NCBI RefSeq assembly: GCF_000004075.3
Contig: NC_026655.2
Coordinates: 18,957,489-19,021,488 of the forward strand
From: Cucumis sativus
Taxonomy: Eukaryota; Streptophyta; Magnoliopsida; Cucurbitales; Cucurbitaceae
DNA: 64,000 bases
Direction of reading: 5' to 3'
The position numbers and the translations under genes are program-made. Each line of letters begins with the position of its first letter. The first letter of the stretch is position 1. Positions 36,968 through 49,854 of the stretch are shown one piece after another. Under the pieces are notes generated by a model that did no database searches, was not told where the DNA came from, and worked only from the letters and a program-made list of their open reading frames with translations.

Positions 36968-39900
36968 ATTACAAAATTACGACTTCTTATTCTGCTACTC
37001 ATCCATTGGAAGAACACACAATGGAAAATCTCCTTTTTGTAATTTTCATTTTCAGTTTTTTCTTCTTCTTAATTTTGATCTTGATTTTATTATTGGGTCT
37101 TTTTTTCCCTAATCCAAAGTTTTTTTTTTCTTTTTCATTTTGGAAAAGATAATCAATAGAACTGAGTTTGAGTATTTATATAATTTTTTATTTAATTTTT
37201 CCATGTGAGACCCGTGAACTAAAATAATATCTATTATTTAAAAGTCTCGATTAGTAATGAAATGACACGTCCATTATTTTAGAATTTTTTTCTAATTAGT
37301 GTGCAGTGAAATTTAATGAAAATGTGTATATGTATGTCTAATATTATTTTTTTTGTACTTTTTATCTCGTTTTTTTAATCGATATATTTTCTATTGTATA
37401 AATTTAGTAATGCAAATCAATCCATCAAGATTTGAAAAAACTTGTAGCTTGGACCAATACACGCTATAGAACGTTGTCTTTTAAGAAGACATGCTCCCAC
37501 CTGAACTAAGCAATTTTATACAACATAGCTCGTGTGCAATGTGACAAAGTTATGTTACAAATTTTGTTAAACTTGTAGGATCATGAAAAACCATTTTAGA
37601 ATCAATGTTTTAAAAACAAAAGTTTTTGTGTGGATTCAAAATCTATTCATGTAAATGTATGGTCTATGTTTTGGAGTAAGACGATTAAAAAGTTGAATAC
37701 AAAAGTAGTATACCTTATCTTTACACGTAGCTTAAGTTTTTCTCCTTAGAAAAAAGAGAATCGACTTGATATTAAAATTAAATATAAACAATTTAAAGAG
37801 AAAATTATTATATCTATGTTAGAATAAATTTGACCATAATTCATACCAACTTTCAAAGTAAAATGTTTGAATATCTATTCCAATATCTATCGGTATCGGA
37901 ATCTTTATAATCTCCTCCCTAAAATGGTTACAAGAATTAAAAATTGAATTGGGTCAATTTTTTAATTATTAAAAAAAGTAATTGAAACGAGAAAACCATT
38001 TATTTGGACAATTTAGAAAAATACTTGAATTTTAAGTCATCAACTTTGACTAAATGATCCATAAACATTTAATTAATACATTCCAACGTGCAAATTAAAT
38101 TTTCAAATACTATTATATTACTATTGCTGATTCAAAATTAATTACCCAAATTGCTCTCTTGAAATTGAATTGGCCACCTTTCATTTTCAAATTTCAACTT
38201 CAATTTTGATGAAAAAAATTTCAAAGTAAATAATTCTTAAGGTTGGAATGATGTGTGAGGTAAGGTTTTTTTTTTACATTTTAAAAATAGAAAAACTGTT
38301 TGTGTGGGAAATAATTTGAAAAGTTGAAAATTATTGTGAGAAGGAAACATATACTTTTGAAATCAGCAAGCTTGCGGGGTATCCATATTAATTATTTTTA
38401 AACATATGTGTGGTGATGTTACTTCTTCAACATGTTTCTTATGTTGAAAACTATAATAATTTCTCTAAAATAATTAACACAATCATACCCCATTTGGGTA
38501 ACTATTTGGTTGGTAGGAAAAGAGTTTGGAAGAATCTATAAGAAATTAGCCCAAGTTTAAACTTAGAGCAACCTATGGAAAGCTCAATTTAAGAGAGTTG
38601 AGCTTTCAAGATCCATGTATGGAGCCTAGAGGAGCTTAAGAGAGCTTGGTTGAGCAATTCAAGTTGAACTTGTCTATATTAATAACAAATATGCTTGAGA
38701 TCGAGTTTGAGCAATAATACAATTGTTATTGGTAGACAAGATTTTAAGAGGAGGATTATAATTTTAAATTTTGGTAGATCTAAATAGCTACTATTTAGTT
38801 ACTTATAAATACGAGATTGATTTGAGCATTCAAGTGTATGTGATTAAATTCTCTAGCATATAATGAAATGAATTTTTTATTATAAATCAAATTTAAGATT
38901 GATCTATTTCTTGACGTGAATATTAATAATGACCAAACAAAGAAGGTTTGTTGTCGGTGCCTGTGTCCATTCAATATGGATATGGTAAGATTTCTTTGCT
39001 TTTGTATTAAACATTTATTAATTATAAAATTAAATATTAGGTACGTACTCATATTTAATTTTGTTGATTAAATAATAAATTAAATTCATAAATTATTTCA
39101 AAACATTTTGCATCTATTAATTAATTTTCTCTAAGCAGAAACATCTCGTAATTCATGGTCAAGTCACAACAACAGATCACTATCTTAATCACAAAGGGCT
39201 AAAACTCAAGGTCAAAGACACCATATGCACAACTAATCCATGAAGAAAATTAGAAAATTTATCCACCCCTTTTGACAAAGGCAACAAAAACAATCACCTA
39301 ACAAATTAATCGATCAAAAGATTCATAGCACGAGGAAAAAGAAAAAGAAAAACGACTAAAAAGAAAGAAAATTAAAACTTGAATCACACGAAGGATGAAG
39401 GCGAAGGAATTTGGACTCTCAAGTAAAAGAAAAGAGGTTGAAATTTACCTTCATTTATTGACTTAAGCTTTTGGGTCATTCGGTGAAATGATATCAAAGT
39501 ATATTAGATGGTTTTAAAGAGGTCTTGTATTCAAAGTTGATGCAATGTTATTTTTCCTACCCGATTTACATTGAAATTCCAAGTTGCTGAACATTCTTCA
39601 TATATCAAGTTCACAAGTAGAGGGAAGCATTAGATAACATATTTTTTTAGATCAATCAGTGATTTAAGAGAGGAAAATGTACTCAAATTACTTTTTTTTT
39701 CTTCTAAAACTTACGTGAAAAACAAGCAAAACCTAAAAATGATCCTTTCAGCAAGTCAATTGATCCAAACAAGTGAGTCATGGCATCACCATATTTAAGA
39801 ACATACATCTCTTATTGATAACAAGCATAATAATTTTCTCAAAATAATAACAATAATTAGAAGGATAAAAAAATTTATATTCAAAATCTAATACATAAAT

Positions 39901-40917
39901 TTTGTATATTTAATTTACCAAATCGTTCTAGTTTTCATAAAAAAATTCCTTAATTTCTTTAATCTTTTTTAAGTAGTGGTTATGTGCAAATAATTTTCTT
40001 TTTTAATTCATATTCTAAATTCAATAACACAAATTTCATTTATTTAATTTACCAAATTGTCCTAGATTTTGTAAAATAAGTTGTCTTGATTTATTTAACT
40101 ACAACGTTCATTTTCAACATTTTGTAAGTAACGTTACGTTTCAATAAATTGATTTTTATGAATGTGACATATGACCCATAAACATGTAAATAAAAGCAAA
40201 TAACTATCCAAATTACGAAGTCGTGAAAATAGAAAATAACAATCAAGGCTTTTACCAATTCTAGTTTTGTTTTTGGTGAAAAATTACAATAAATCTAGTT
40301 TTAGGTTTCTCTTCAATTTATTTTAGAATATTTTTAAAATATCAACTTTAATTTTTATTATTTTTAACGATGGTTTATATGCTTTCAAAATATTTATTTT
40401 AGTCATCCTGCAATAATGATTAGGTAAAAAAATCATGAATCTACCATCTCTATAACAAAAGATTTGTTATGTTAATTTAACAAAACTTAATTTAATAACC
40501 AAAATAACATTATGAAAGTGACGAAATATAGACCAACCACCTCTAGGTTTGTTGAACTTACGACCCTCACTAATTTTTAATTAATCAAATAGTTTTTATA
40601 ATTCGTTAATTGTTGTAATCAATTTATGGTAATTTGTAAAAATTGTACCATTTTTTTTTATTGAATTGATATTCTTTAGATATTTAAGCTAATTAACAAA
40701 ATACAGTAAAGTTGAGATTGATATCAAAATCTTAATTTCATAAATATATTGATGTGAATTCTAACATAGAGTTAATTGAAGGTAATTAAATTAAAATTTT
40801 AATTGTGTAATTTACAATAAATTATCTAATTCAAAAGTAACGGAAGAAATTAAAATTTTAATAATGTATATAGAAACTATAAATGAGAAAAAAAATGGAA
40901 TTTAAAATAAATGAATT

Positions 40918-41078
40918 AATTATAAATGAAGAAGGGTTGAGAAAGGGTTGGAGAAGGGTTGAGGAAGGATTAAGAAATGGTTGAGGAGAGGGGTTAGGGG
41001 TAAAACTAAGGTTATGATAACCCTTCCCCCAAACAAGGGTTGCATAACCCAACTCCTCCTCCCAAACGTACCCTTATA
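40918..41078. repeat. Degenerate GGGTTG minisatellite with inverted segments
   Basis: Irregular copies of AGAAGGGTTG/AGGGTTGAGG run from 40930 to 41010, then GGTTATGATAACCCTTCCCC and GGGTTGCATAACCCAACTCC form inverted pairs. Read from the other strand it starts AAGGGTACGTTTGGGAGG, a type of end seen on plant MITEs. No target duplication was identified. Confidence 0.55.
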
Positions 41079-42473
41079 GTATATATGAGTGAGATAGATT
41101 TATATCTTGAATAGACTATAACATATTTTTTTTATATATATATTTATAGTTTTTAAAATATGTAATACACAATTCATTATTATTATCCATGCAAGGTTTC
41201 ATGTGGTCTTATTAATAACAATAATAATATCCTAAAAACCCAATAATAACAATATAACCACACACAACCATAATATAATTTAATGAATCAAACTCATCAT
41301 TTAACAAGATAACGGTACCAAATCTTGCTTATATTATAACGGTACAAACGTTGTTTTATAGAAATATTTTATAAACGTCGACGTGAATTCAACTGAAACT
41401 ATACTAGCAATTATAAGTTAATTAAATATCATTAAAACACCTCCTCCATGTAATCATTTTCAAACATCCATTTCACAATAAGATATTTTAGAATTTTATA
41501 TTATACTATGGATTAAATTGAAAATAGTTTTTTCTTTAATATAATTGAAATATTTACTGTAGATGAAAAGCAAAATGATATAAAACTAAATGAATAGCAT
41601 AAATGTTTATATATATATATATATACTCTTTTTGTGATGAGGAAAATGACAGACATGTGTAAGGAATAAAAAGATGGTGGAAGTTAGTCCAAAATATTCA
41701 CCAGCTTTAAATGTAATATTTTTATTATTATTAAAATACAATCAATTAATAAGTATATTTTGTTTTATTGCAAAAATCCAATTCAAAATATACAAAATGT
41801 TAAATAATATTAGGTGGTTGAGCTTCGTGGTATCAGGTAATATGTCTAATGATTTTTAACTTTATTGTTTGTTTATTAATAAACATATGAACTTTTCTTT
41901 TCTTTTCCTTATAATATATGTCTAAATGTTAAAAACTACATAACACTAATAAGTTTGAAAATTGAAAGTTTGATCTTCCATTGTAAATAAAATAATATAA
42001 TATTTTAGCAATTTTAGCAATTTTTCTAAATAAAATAATATTTTAATTGAGAAAACATCACAATCAAATAAAATTCCATCACAACAATAATATATTATCG
42101 TGTTTTCCTAAATGGTAAATGACCTGTCCAACGCTCTCATCACAACTCACAAGTATTTTCCATTTTCCTTTACATAAGCAAACGTGAAAATTAAAATATG
42201 TCCAAATTTTATTTATTTGAGTTAAATATCGCTTTTTAAATTATTGTTTTTAATTCATAAACTCTAATACTTAAGTTTTTTTCTCCAAATTTTTATAGTA
42301 AAAATATTTTTAAAAAAATTGAAGAAAAAACAATAATGAAAATAATGTAACAAAATAAAATGAAAAAGAGAGAGAGAACAAAAATGAAGAGGTCGTTTTC
42401 AAGAGATTGGTGAGTTGGTAAAAAGGGATATAAAATCGTAGAAGGTTAGGCTTGTGGTTTTTATGGCAACGCG

Positions 42474-42532
42474 TGACGTGGATTTCCTAACGTCTACGTG
42501 GAAACCCCCGTCTGATAGTGACGCCACGTAAC
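42474..42532. promoter_or_regulatory. Cluster of four ACGT-core elements
   Basis: TGACGTGG, AACGTC, TACGTGG and GCCACGTAAC fall within 59 nt in an otherwise AT-rich area. ACGT cores are bZIP/bHLH sites (ABRE, C-box). A TATAAAA lies about 45 nt to the left. No reading frame starts nearby, so any driven transcript would be non-coding or distant. Confidence 0.5.
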
Positions 42533-44404
42533 TATTCTGTTTCAGTTTGGCCTTTTCTTTTCCTACCCTTTTTCTTTTTCTTTTTTCTTTTTAATTTTTC
42601 AAACTTACTTTTTAATTTTTGTACTTTCAGTTTCTTTTTCTGAATTATTCTACCCAATTTTAGTAATCAGTTTTTAAAATTTTAATCCTTTACAAAAAGA
42701 ACAAAAAAAAAAAAAGCTACTATATTCATTTCTTTTAATCCATTGAATTGCAATAAAAATAATAGGCAAACATAAGTAAATATTTCTTATCCCTAAATTT
42801 TTTTAATTAGAATTGTATAGTTTTTTTTCTTAATCTTATAATAATAGTGTTGCAATAATTTAATAAACTTTAATAAAAGTAAAGTATGTGGATGCATCCT
42901 AAATCATTGTTCTACTTTGCAATTATTATCCCTAAATTATTCTTTCTAATATCAAAATAGAATATTGCGTAAAAGGTCTATAATTGTTGGGTCTTTTTTT
43001 AAAGAAAAGGTTCTATTTTAGGGAGAGAAAAATAAACCACAAAATTCTAGGACTAAAATAAAGATGTAAATAAATAATGGGAACAATACATAAAAAGAAA
43101 ACATTTTTTTTGGAAATAATTTCAATGTTGTATTATATCCATAGTAATTCCTCAAACTAAAATTTAAAAAGAAAAATTAGATGGGTTGATCTTAGTATTA
43201 TAAATAGAAAAGAACATATTAATGAGATCACATTTATTAATACGAATATGTTTACATTATTATTGAATTTCATTTACTACTCATGAAACATATGCTAAAA
43301 TGGATGAATATAACAATAATAAAAAATAATTGAAATTATTAATTTAGATGCTGAATTGATTGTTCAATTTTTCAGTTTACATTAAGTAAAAGAAAAAGGG
43401 TTTTAACGAATGTTTTTACACCTTATTAAATATAACTAACAAGTTTTAATACACACATCCATTGATCAAGAAAAAATTGACACTAATTAAAAAATGACTA
43501 AAGACTTAGACTTTCATTAAAACTAAAGTAAATGTATAAAATTAAAATATAGATAATAATTTCAATTTGAATGAACTAAAATAATTATTATCTTATATTT
43601 CAAAATAATTATGGTTTTGTTGAAACTTTATTAGACAAAGTATGAACTCTAAGCTTTCACATGACTATGCAATTTTGTTTTTGTTTTTTTCTTTTCAAAT
43701 ATCCACTTAAGTGATATTAAAATAAAGTACATATATTTAACATTTTTTTTAGATTAATGGTTGGTTCAAGTGGAAATTAATTATTTTGAAGAGAAAAAGA
43801 CTTGTTTAACCTTTTAGAAGGAAAAAAAAAACGAAGATAAACTCTTTGAAAAATGTCATAATTAAGTTTATGATATATTTTTTTCTTTATTTATGAAAAG
43901 AATAACAATGTTAAAATCATATGGTTTAATTAATAATTTGATTATATGTAATTAAAGTTAGTTTTTCTTAAAATTTTATTATCAATTGTAAGTGTAAATC
44001 AATAATACATTTAAGTTTACATTGGTTATGGAATAATTTGGACCAAATGAGGTATTTCCAAGTAATGCATTGGAAAACAAGTAATGGGTTTGACCCACGT
44101 CATCATAGTCGAGCGGAGAAGGTAACTTAGAAGTTGCCATTTATTTTCTACATTTTGATTTTGATAAGCATCGTGTTCTAATTTTTTTTATGATGTATAT
44201 GTATTATTAGAATAATTAACAAAAGAATAATTTGAAAACATTAGTCTTAACAAATTACAAAAATAATGAAAATTTAATGATGAAAAAGAACCCTAAAGAG
44301 TAATCTAGTATATTCAAGAAAAAGAAAAGTGATAATTCATAAATTAAAAAGAGTATAATGGATATTAAAAATAAATAAATAAATAAAAGTTGAATTTCTC
44401 TCTC

Positions 44405-44412
44405 TATAAATA
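44405..44412 (+). promoter_or_regulatory. TATA box of the zinc-ribbon-like gene
   Basis: TATAAATA precedes a strongly CT-rich leader of about 195 nt that ends at the start codon. Confidence 0.6.
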
Positions 44413-44633
44413 TCGGATTTCATATCTTCGTTTTATTATTATTACAACTAAAAAGCGCCTTTCTTTCTCTTTCGCACCAAATTTCCCTTTTTCTTCTTCT
44501 TTATTATTTTTTTTCTCTTTCTCTCTCTCGCTTTCCGATTCCCCCCTCTTTTTCCCTCTCGCTTTCCGGCCAAGATTGTTCGCTCGCTCGGTCGCTCCGC
44601 CGCAGAATCTCCTCTCTCGTTAGCTGTAGAAGA

Positions 44634-44840
44634 ATGTGGCTAGCATGCGTGTGGGAAGAGAAAGAGCAAGAGCTCGGAAGGCAACAAGCGCCAGGAACAT
44701 GTCCTTTCTGTCAAGGAAAAGTGTACGCCATTGATGTGGAAAGGCAATGGAAGCTCTGTTTTCTTCCTCTCTGTCTCAAGATCAAGAGGAAGTATCTCTG
44801 TACTCTCTGTTCTCGCCGCCTCGAATTGTGCCACTGGTAG
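44634..44840 (+). CDS. Small conserved plant protein with zinc-ribbon-like CxxC pairs
   Basis: A single exon encodes 68 residues. CPFC (C23, C26) and CTLC (C56, C59) are spaced like the two knuckles of a zinc ribbon, with a basic, hydrophobic middle (LCFLPLCLKIKRKY). The start MWLACVWEEKEQELG and the whole length resemble a family of small uncharacterised plant proteins, sometimes mislabelled after tRNA synthetases. Function is unknown; zinc binding is inferred from the cysteines. Support for a real gene is the sharp rise in GC over the frame, a TATA box, a CT-rich ATG-free leader, and a stop followed by AT-rich 3' UTR. Nothing in the neighbourhood hints at its pathway. Confidence 0.85.
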   Translation: MWLACVWEEKEQELGRQQAPGTCPFCQGKVYAIDVERQWKLCFLPLCLKIKRKYLCTLCSRRLELCHW

Positions 44841-46294
44841 TAGTACTGATTAATTATAATCTAAAAGAAATTAAATTAGGTCGTACGTGTCGATCGGTTT
44901 AATTTTCTTCATCGATCGATTAATCGTCTAATTATTGGAACCGCTACTGGTAAAATTCATGTGTGGCTGTTCTTCCTTCAAGTGTTTGACTGAATTTTGA
45001 TGAAACGGATGAGGATCAGGATCAGGAGTTATTGGATCTGAATCGAATTCAGATGGATATATATCTCTACTCTAATCTTGTTTTTGTACAGTAAAATGTA
45101 AAAAAAAAAAAAAAAAGGTTGTAGATAAGAGGAAGACACATTTATCTTCGGCGTTTCTATATTAATTGAAATATTGGTTCATCTTCTTGATTGATTTGCC
45201 ATTGCATGTGGTTGCTTTTAATTTATGCTCTCTGATTTAGATGGCTTCAATGTATAGAATATGCTCTTTTTCATGGGCCATATTTAATGGATAAAATTTG
45301 TAACAATTAACATAGATAATGGATACAATTAAATTAAATTAAAGTTTAGGTATAATTCGATTGAAACTTTATGATTTTGGATCCGAGAAAAATAGCATTT
45401 CAAAGTTGAAAATCTCTTTTTCTCTGTAGATCTAAAAAATAGAAAACAAACACGAGGGGGTTAAAGAAAATATTATTTGATTTTGATTTGCTCCTCATTA
45501 ATTTTTTGGTTCCTGAACTTTTAAAAGTTCATGTTTAGTCTTCAAATTTTTAGAAAAAAAGCATATTTTGATTAATGTGATTGAAATTTCAATGTGGATT
45601 ACTAGGGTGGCAAATCCTCTCTTTAAGCTCATTTTTGTATCACAATGCCCACTCCGCTCTATCTTATGTATTTTTTCAATAATGTCCACAAATTTATCCT
45701 ATATTTTCTTTACTTTAATTAGTTCATCAAAAAGAAGAAAAACAAAACTGTTAATTAACCTTTTTGTCTATACAAAATTTCAAATCATACGGCCATCCTT
45801 TGGTTTTAAGATCTACAAATTGGTGACAGATTAAAGACCTTATACAAACCAAGTGTGGGTGCTACAAAATCTTAAAACCACCATAGAAATGAGAGTGTGA
45901 TGTATTTGGATGATTAGATTTTGATAATTAATAATGATCTAGAACATAGTCGCATACAACATAATTCATCAATAAAAAGGACAAAAGAGTAATTATAAAA
46001 AGATACAAAAAGCAAAACCACCATCCTTTTCTATTCCTATTTCATACTTTCTTTTTTCTTTTCCCACTTTTGTTTTTGGTCAAACTTAAATGAAAAGATA
46101 AAGGATTTGGGCACATCAACATTTACTTGGACCTAAACATTTAAACCATGTTTTCTTTCTTCTTCATATGTGATATGTCTTCTTTTATTATTATTATTCT
46201 TTTTAAAACATTATATTAAGCATTATGGTAATTAGTGTTTGTTTCTAAGCATAAATTTAAAAAATCAAAACAAAACAAAGAGAACACAAAACCA
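44841..46294. other. 3' flanks of the zinc-ribbon-like gene and of the 77-residue frame
   Basis: Begins with the zinc-ribbon-like gene 3' UTR. It contains a 15-nt A run near 45103 and a perfect 18-nt palindrome TGAACTTTTAAAAGTTCA near 45515-45532 of the kind common in dispersed plant repeats. Nothing coding was recognised. Confidence 0.55.
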
Positions 46295-46528
46295 TCATTC
46301 GAGAGAAGAGTCAGTTTTGTTGACTGATCTGGTGAAGGCTAAAACCTCCGAGGGGCCGCGAATTTCTGCTCTGCCGCCGTTGTCATCGTCGCCGCCGCCG
46401 CCGTTTACAATTGCTTGTCGAATCAACAGCTTCGTCGTCGGATCCATGGCTTCATTTTCCCGGCCGGTATCGTTGTTCGATTTGGATTTCTGTTGGTTCT
46501 GTTGTTGGTGATTCTTATTCACATCCAT
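46295..46528 (-). CDS. Possible small protein of 77 residues
   Basis: A minus-strand frame starts MDVNKNHQQQNQQ and ends SVNKTDSSLE. It is hydrophilic, with a Gln/Asn-rich start, a Gly/Asp-rich middle (GGGGDDDNGG) and a more ordinary stretch (MDPTTKLLIRQAIV). I do not recognise a family. Arguments for a gene: GC content rises sharply over the frame compared with both flanks, third positions look coding, and a TTTAAAAT plus a palindromic G-box ACACGTGT lie 40-65 nt upstream on the gene side. Arguments against: it is short, and no domain is seen. There is no membrane segment or signal peptide. The plus strand also has an open frame here but with unlikely composition. Confidence 0.45.
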   Translation of the reverse strand: MDVNKNHQQQNQQKSKSNNDTGRENEAMDPTTKLLIRQAIVNGGGGDDDNGGRAEIRGPSEVLAFTRSVNKTDSSLE

Positions 46529-46586
46529 TGTTCTTCTTCACCGTTTCTCTTTACACATACTTCTATTTTAAAGGCCAAGTTTGGTA

Positions 46587-46594
46587 ACACGTGT
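46587..46594. promoter_or_regulatory. Palindromic G-box ACACGTGT
   Basis: A full CACGTG G-box, 59 nt upstream of the start of the possible 77-residue protein. G-boxes bind bHLH and bZIP factors; promoter use here is inferred. Confidence 0.5.
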
Positions 46595-48716
46595 CCTACA
46601 TCTCAACCGACTCACTCACACGTACTCATCTAATAAACTTATCTTTATAATAAAAACAAAAAGTAATAGTGCAGTTCTTTATATTTAGTTTTAGAAATGA
46701 AGCCTACCAATACTTCATTATCCCATACTTAATTTAGCTAAGAATTCGAATAGGGACCATAATTATTAGATTAGTTGAGTTAATTCTCACGCAATACCCT
46801 TTTCAATTAATGAAATGAACTTCTAACTTAATCTCAATTATATCATCCAACTTTCGAACCAAACATTCAAACAATTATAGTAGTGTTTTAATTATTCAAG
46901 ATTTTGACTTTTGTGAATATACATATATTTCATTATATATATATATATATCAAAAGATTGATTCCCACCAAACAAACATCCACGTTTATAATTGACTATA
47001 TGTATGATGAAGGAAGTGTCCCAGCCCCTGGATTCAACTCATGCTCAAATAACAACATACACATTTCATTAAATTTGAGGGCTTTATTAGGGGTCAAAAA
47101 ATGGACAAGACTAGGTTGATTTTTCTGCAAACCGACCTGACCTGACCCACCCAGATGCATCTAAACGTGGGGGAAAGCATCTAGTAAGTTACAATCCAAT
47201 TCAAGGATTGTTAGCTACTACAGATTTTCAACCTTGCAAATAAACCACCCCTAGTATATGTGAAACTCTTGGAATTGAACTAGCAGATCAGATAGCACAC
47301 TAAAGGAGTGAAAAACAGAGGCTAAAGAATTAAGTTTGTCTCCGACACAAAAAAAGGAACTTGATCAATATCAATATCAATATCAACATCAACCATCCAT
47401 GTGAAATGTGATAGAAAAAGGATGTGCTTCATTCTTACTATGATCGAGAAGGAAATGTTCGTGCAATGGCCTTAGTTACTCGAACAGCATGAGCAATGGA
47501 ACCAAAAATGTTCAATCTGTTCCTCCTTGACATATATATATGCACTTACGGGGATATAATAAGTTCCTCCATCAAATTGGAGCTACGAGGCTAGAAATTG
47601 AGGGGTAATATTGTATCAAAAGTTTCACTATCAGGGATCCTTAAAACTGTTTCTGAAGATGAAAAGACCTACAAGAAAAATCCGATTAATTTATATAATC
47701 AAAGGTAGAGCTAGAGGAACATATAGGCTGAAAGTTTATTTTCCCCTGAACAATAATTTTTGGCAGAAGTAAACCAGCAGAGCACATAAGCAACTTTGAA
47801 GGCTACAGGCTATAACAATGCAGTAAAGGATTGTTCTTGTACTAGCCATAACTACATATCCAGAGAATAGCTAAACAACCAGCATGTAGGCATGCTGCTT
47901 AAAGAGTCATGAATAGGCACTTTTGACAAACTTCTAAAGCCAATCAATATCCTGAATGAATTTGTGTTTGTCGGGTCCTACAAAGGGTGCTCTATTGAAA
48001 TTTAATCAATATTTATGGGGAAAAAAAGAACAAAATATGAAATAAACAAGCAAAACAATAATGGTTTATGTACTCAACTGTACCATCCATGTTAGCTCTT
48101 TTAGCACCTTCATGCTATAGTCTATTCCACAGCCCAAAGTTGCACCAAACCTTGGTGGAACTTAAGTTGTTTGTATAAAGAACTTTAACTAGTTTCCCAA
48201 CTTTGACATACTACTTCATCCATTATTGTCCTCATTCATCTCATCTCATCCAGTAGGATAGCTAAAGTTCCAAAGTATTTCAAATTTATGCAAATTGGAA
48301 AATAATGGAACATAAAAATCTACAAACCTCTATTTTGAACAAAACAAATATTGATACGCAATGTGAGTAACTGAAGGATAAGAATGCTTCCCGAGGATGC
48401 AAATTACTCGTCCAAAGTTTCATGACGAATCAAACTTCCCGAGGACACTACTCATCCAAAGTTCCACGTAGAACCAAGCTTTAGTTTCTAATTACCAATG
48501 CCTTAAAATTCATTTCACTGTGACAAGTCCTATCACAAAAACAATAGTCTTCTAGCAAATCTACAAATCACTCCACAAAGCATCTTTACCAACCAAGAAA
48601 GTAAACACAAAAAACACAAAACTCATTCATTAACTGCAAGAGGCCAAGCAAGGGTTGTGCAACAAATTCACAACATTTTGTATGTGAATGATATAAGATA
48701 TAAGCAAAAGGCTAGA

Positions 48717-48775
48717 TGTCAATGTATAAACTAATTTCCAAAAGACAGATGCCAATGTATAAACTAATTTCCATA
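48717..48775. repeat. Tandem near-duplication, about 31-nt unit
   Basis: AGATGTCAATGTATAAACTA and AGATGCCAATGTATAAACTA each continue with ATTTCCA; the two copies lie side by side with one substitution in the shared core. Confidence 0.85.
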
Positions 48776-49206
48776 AAAACCTCCTTAGTATCTCTCCTAG
48801 GGCTAGATAAGCCAAGTCCAGAAGAGACTTGAAACTAGCAAGCTAATTTAGTTCTTTTAATTCATTGTTTCCTATACATCATAAACTATGTGTTCAAACC
48901 AACAAACAAACAGACAAGGGCAAAAAAGTAGGAAATTTTCAAATTATAGAGATAGAAAAACCTGATCAGAAATTTACTGTGTATATTATATTATATATAG
49001 GCCTTCATTCATTGAAATGGCTATGTCAACGACCACTAAAAAGAAAAACTTCAAGAAACAGAAGAAGAATTATCTTGATAATGCACAACGCAAATCCACA
49101 TAGAATTCCTCACTCTTCAACTATAGTAAACGGATACAGTTTCATAGAAAGGGGAAGGTGGAAGAAAATCTGTACAAATGTAAAGAACTGGTTGAACTTT
49201 GAGAGT

Positions 49207-49620
49207 TTAGACAGGGGGTATGTTGGAGAAGGAGAAACCCTTGTAACCCTTATAAGCATAATAGGCAATCCTTGTGTAATAGAAGCCTGGAATAAACAGG
49301 AGACCTCCCAACAACGAGAAAAACACCCCTGAAATTATTTGAAGAACAAAACCAAAAATTAACCCTCGAACGAACTAGGGCAAAATTGGAGGAAGAACAG
49401 GAAAAAATAATAAAGGAAAAAGAAGAGTACCGTGAACACGATCACCACCGACCCGATTACTGGCCATGAAGGCACCAACAATGATTCCAATCATGCCAAA
49501 AACGAGAAGAGAAACGGCAAGAGCGATCTCTTTGATAGGAGGGCGATTATTGACGGTGAATGGAGAATCCATCATAATGTCTTCATCTGTTATGGAAAAC
49601 GCATGATCCACATACGCCAT
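49207..49620 (-). CDS. TMEM230-like membrane protein (two exons)
   Basis: Exons 49620-49431 and 49328-49207 join in phase 1 (CAC G|GTACTC ... TTTCAG|GG) to give 103 residues. The start [18 protein letters not shown], the block [19 protein letters not shown] and the end [15 protein letters not shown] match the plant TMEM230/DUF872 family over its full length. Two membrane spans are visible: about residues 31-53 ([20 protein letters not shown]) and about 65-82 ([16 protein letters not shown]). The family sits in secretory and endosomal membranes; in animals it affects vesicle traffic, and the plant role is not established. A TGACGTGG box (49824-49831, reverse) lies about 205 nt upstream of the start. 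Reading through the intron gives a false longer C-terminus. Confidence 0.93.
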
Positions 49621-49823
49621 TTCTGGGAGAAGAAGGGGTTGGAGGTTGGATCTGTAGAAAAAGAGTGTCGGAATTGGGTGAAGGAAAGGGAGGTGGAGGT
49701 AGTGGCGGCGGCGGCGGCAATGCGACGGTGGAAATACGATAATTGAAGCAAAGAGAAGGGAAAAGCTCTCTGCCTGATTTTGACTCTGAGCGAAGGATTG
49801 AGTGAGAAGAAAGGCAAAAACTT

Positions 49824-49831
49824 CCACGTCA
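49824..49831 (-). promoter_or_regulatory. TGACGTGG bZIP-type element
   Basis: A hybrid C-box/G-box-type ACGT element about 205 nt upstream of the TMEM230-like start codon, in a short GC-richer patch. Confidence 0.45.
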
Positions 49832-49854
49832 GCGTGTAAGGAAATTAAAAACAT

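Larger units (their letters stand above)
36968..44404. other. Intergenic, AT-rich
   Basis: The SMXL 3' UTR is followed by more than 7 kb with no recognisable gene. Notable items are a GGGTTG-rich degenerate repeat with hairpins (40918-41078), an AT run near 41610-41626, and a cluster of ACGT elements at 42474-42532. The last 600 nt are the promoter of the zinc-ribbon-like gene and include CCACGTCA at 44095-44102. Confidence 0.6.
46529..49206. other. Spacer between the 77-residue frame and the TMEM230-like gene
   Basis: From about 47000 to 48900 base composition is less AT-rich than the other spacers, yet no long frame exists on either strand. Two local duplications are present: a degenerate pair around CTTCCCGAGGA (48389-48480) and TGCCAATGTATAAACTAATT-like units (48717-48775). 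It may hold non-coding transcript sequence or the 3' UTR of the gene to the right; I cannot tell. Confidence 0.5.

Noticed and set aside
45515..45532. An 18-nt perfect palindrome as a regulatory operator
   Set aside because: AT-rich palindromes of this type are frequent in plant dispersed repeats, and there is no gene start nearby.
47942..47998. A minus-strand segment that reads like the end of a protein (GPDKHKFIQDIDWL then stop) behind a TTTGTAG
   Set aside because: No upstream exon or partner frame could be found, so a chance match is more likely.
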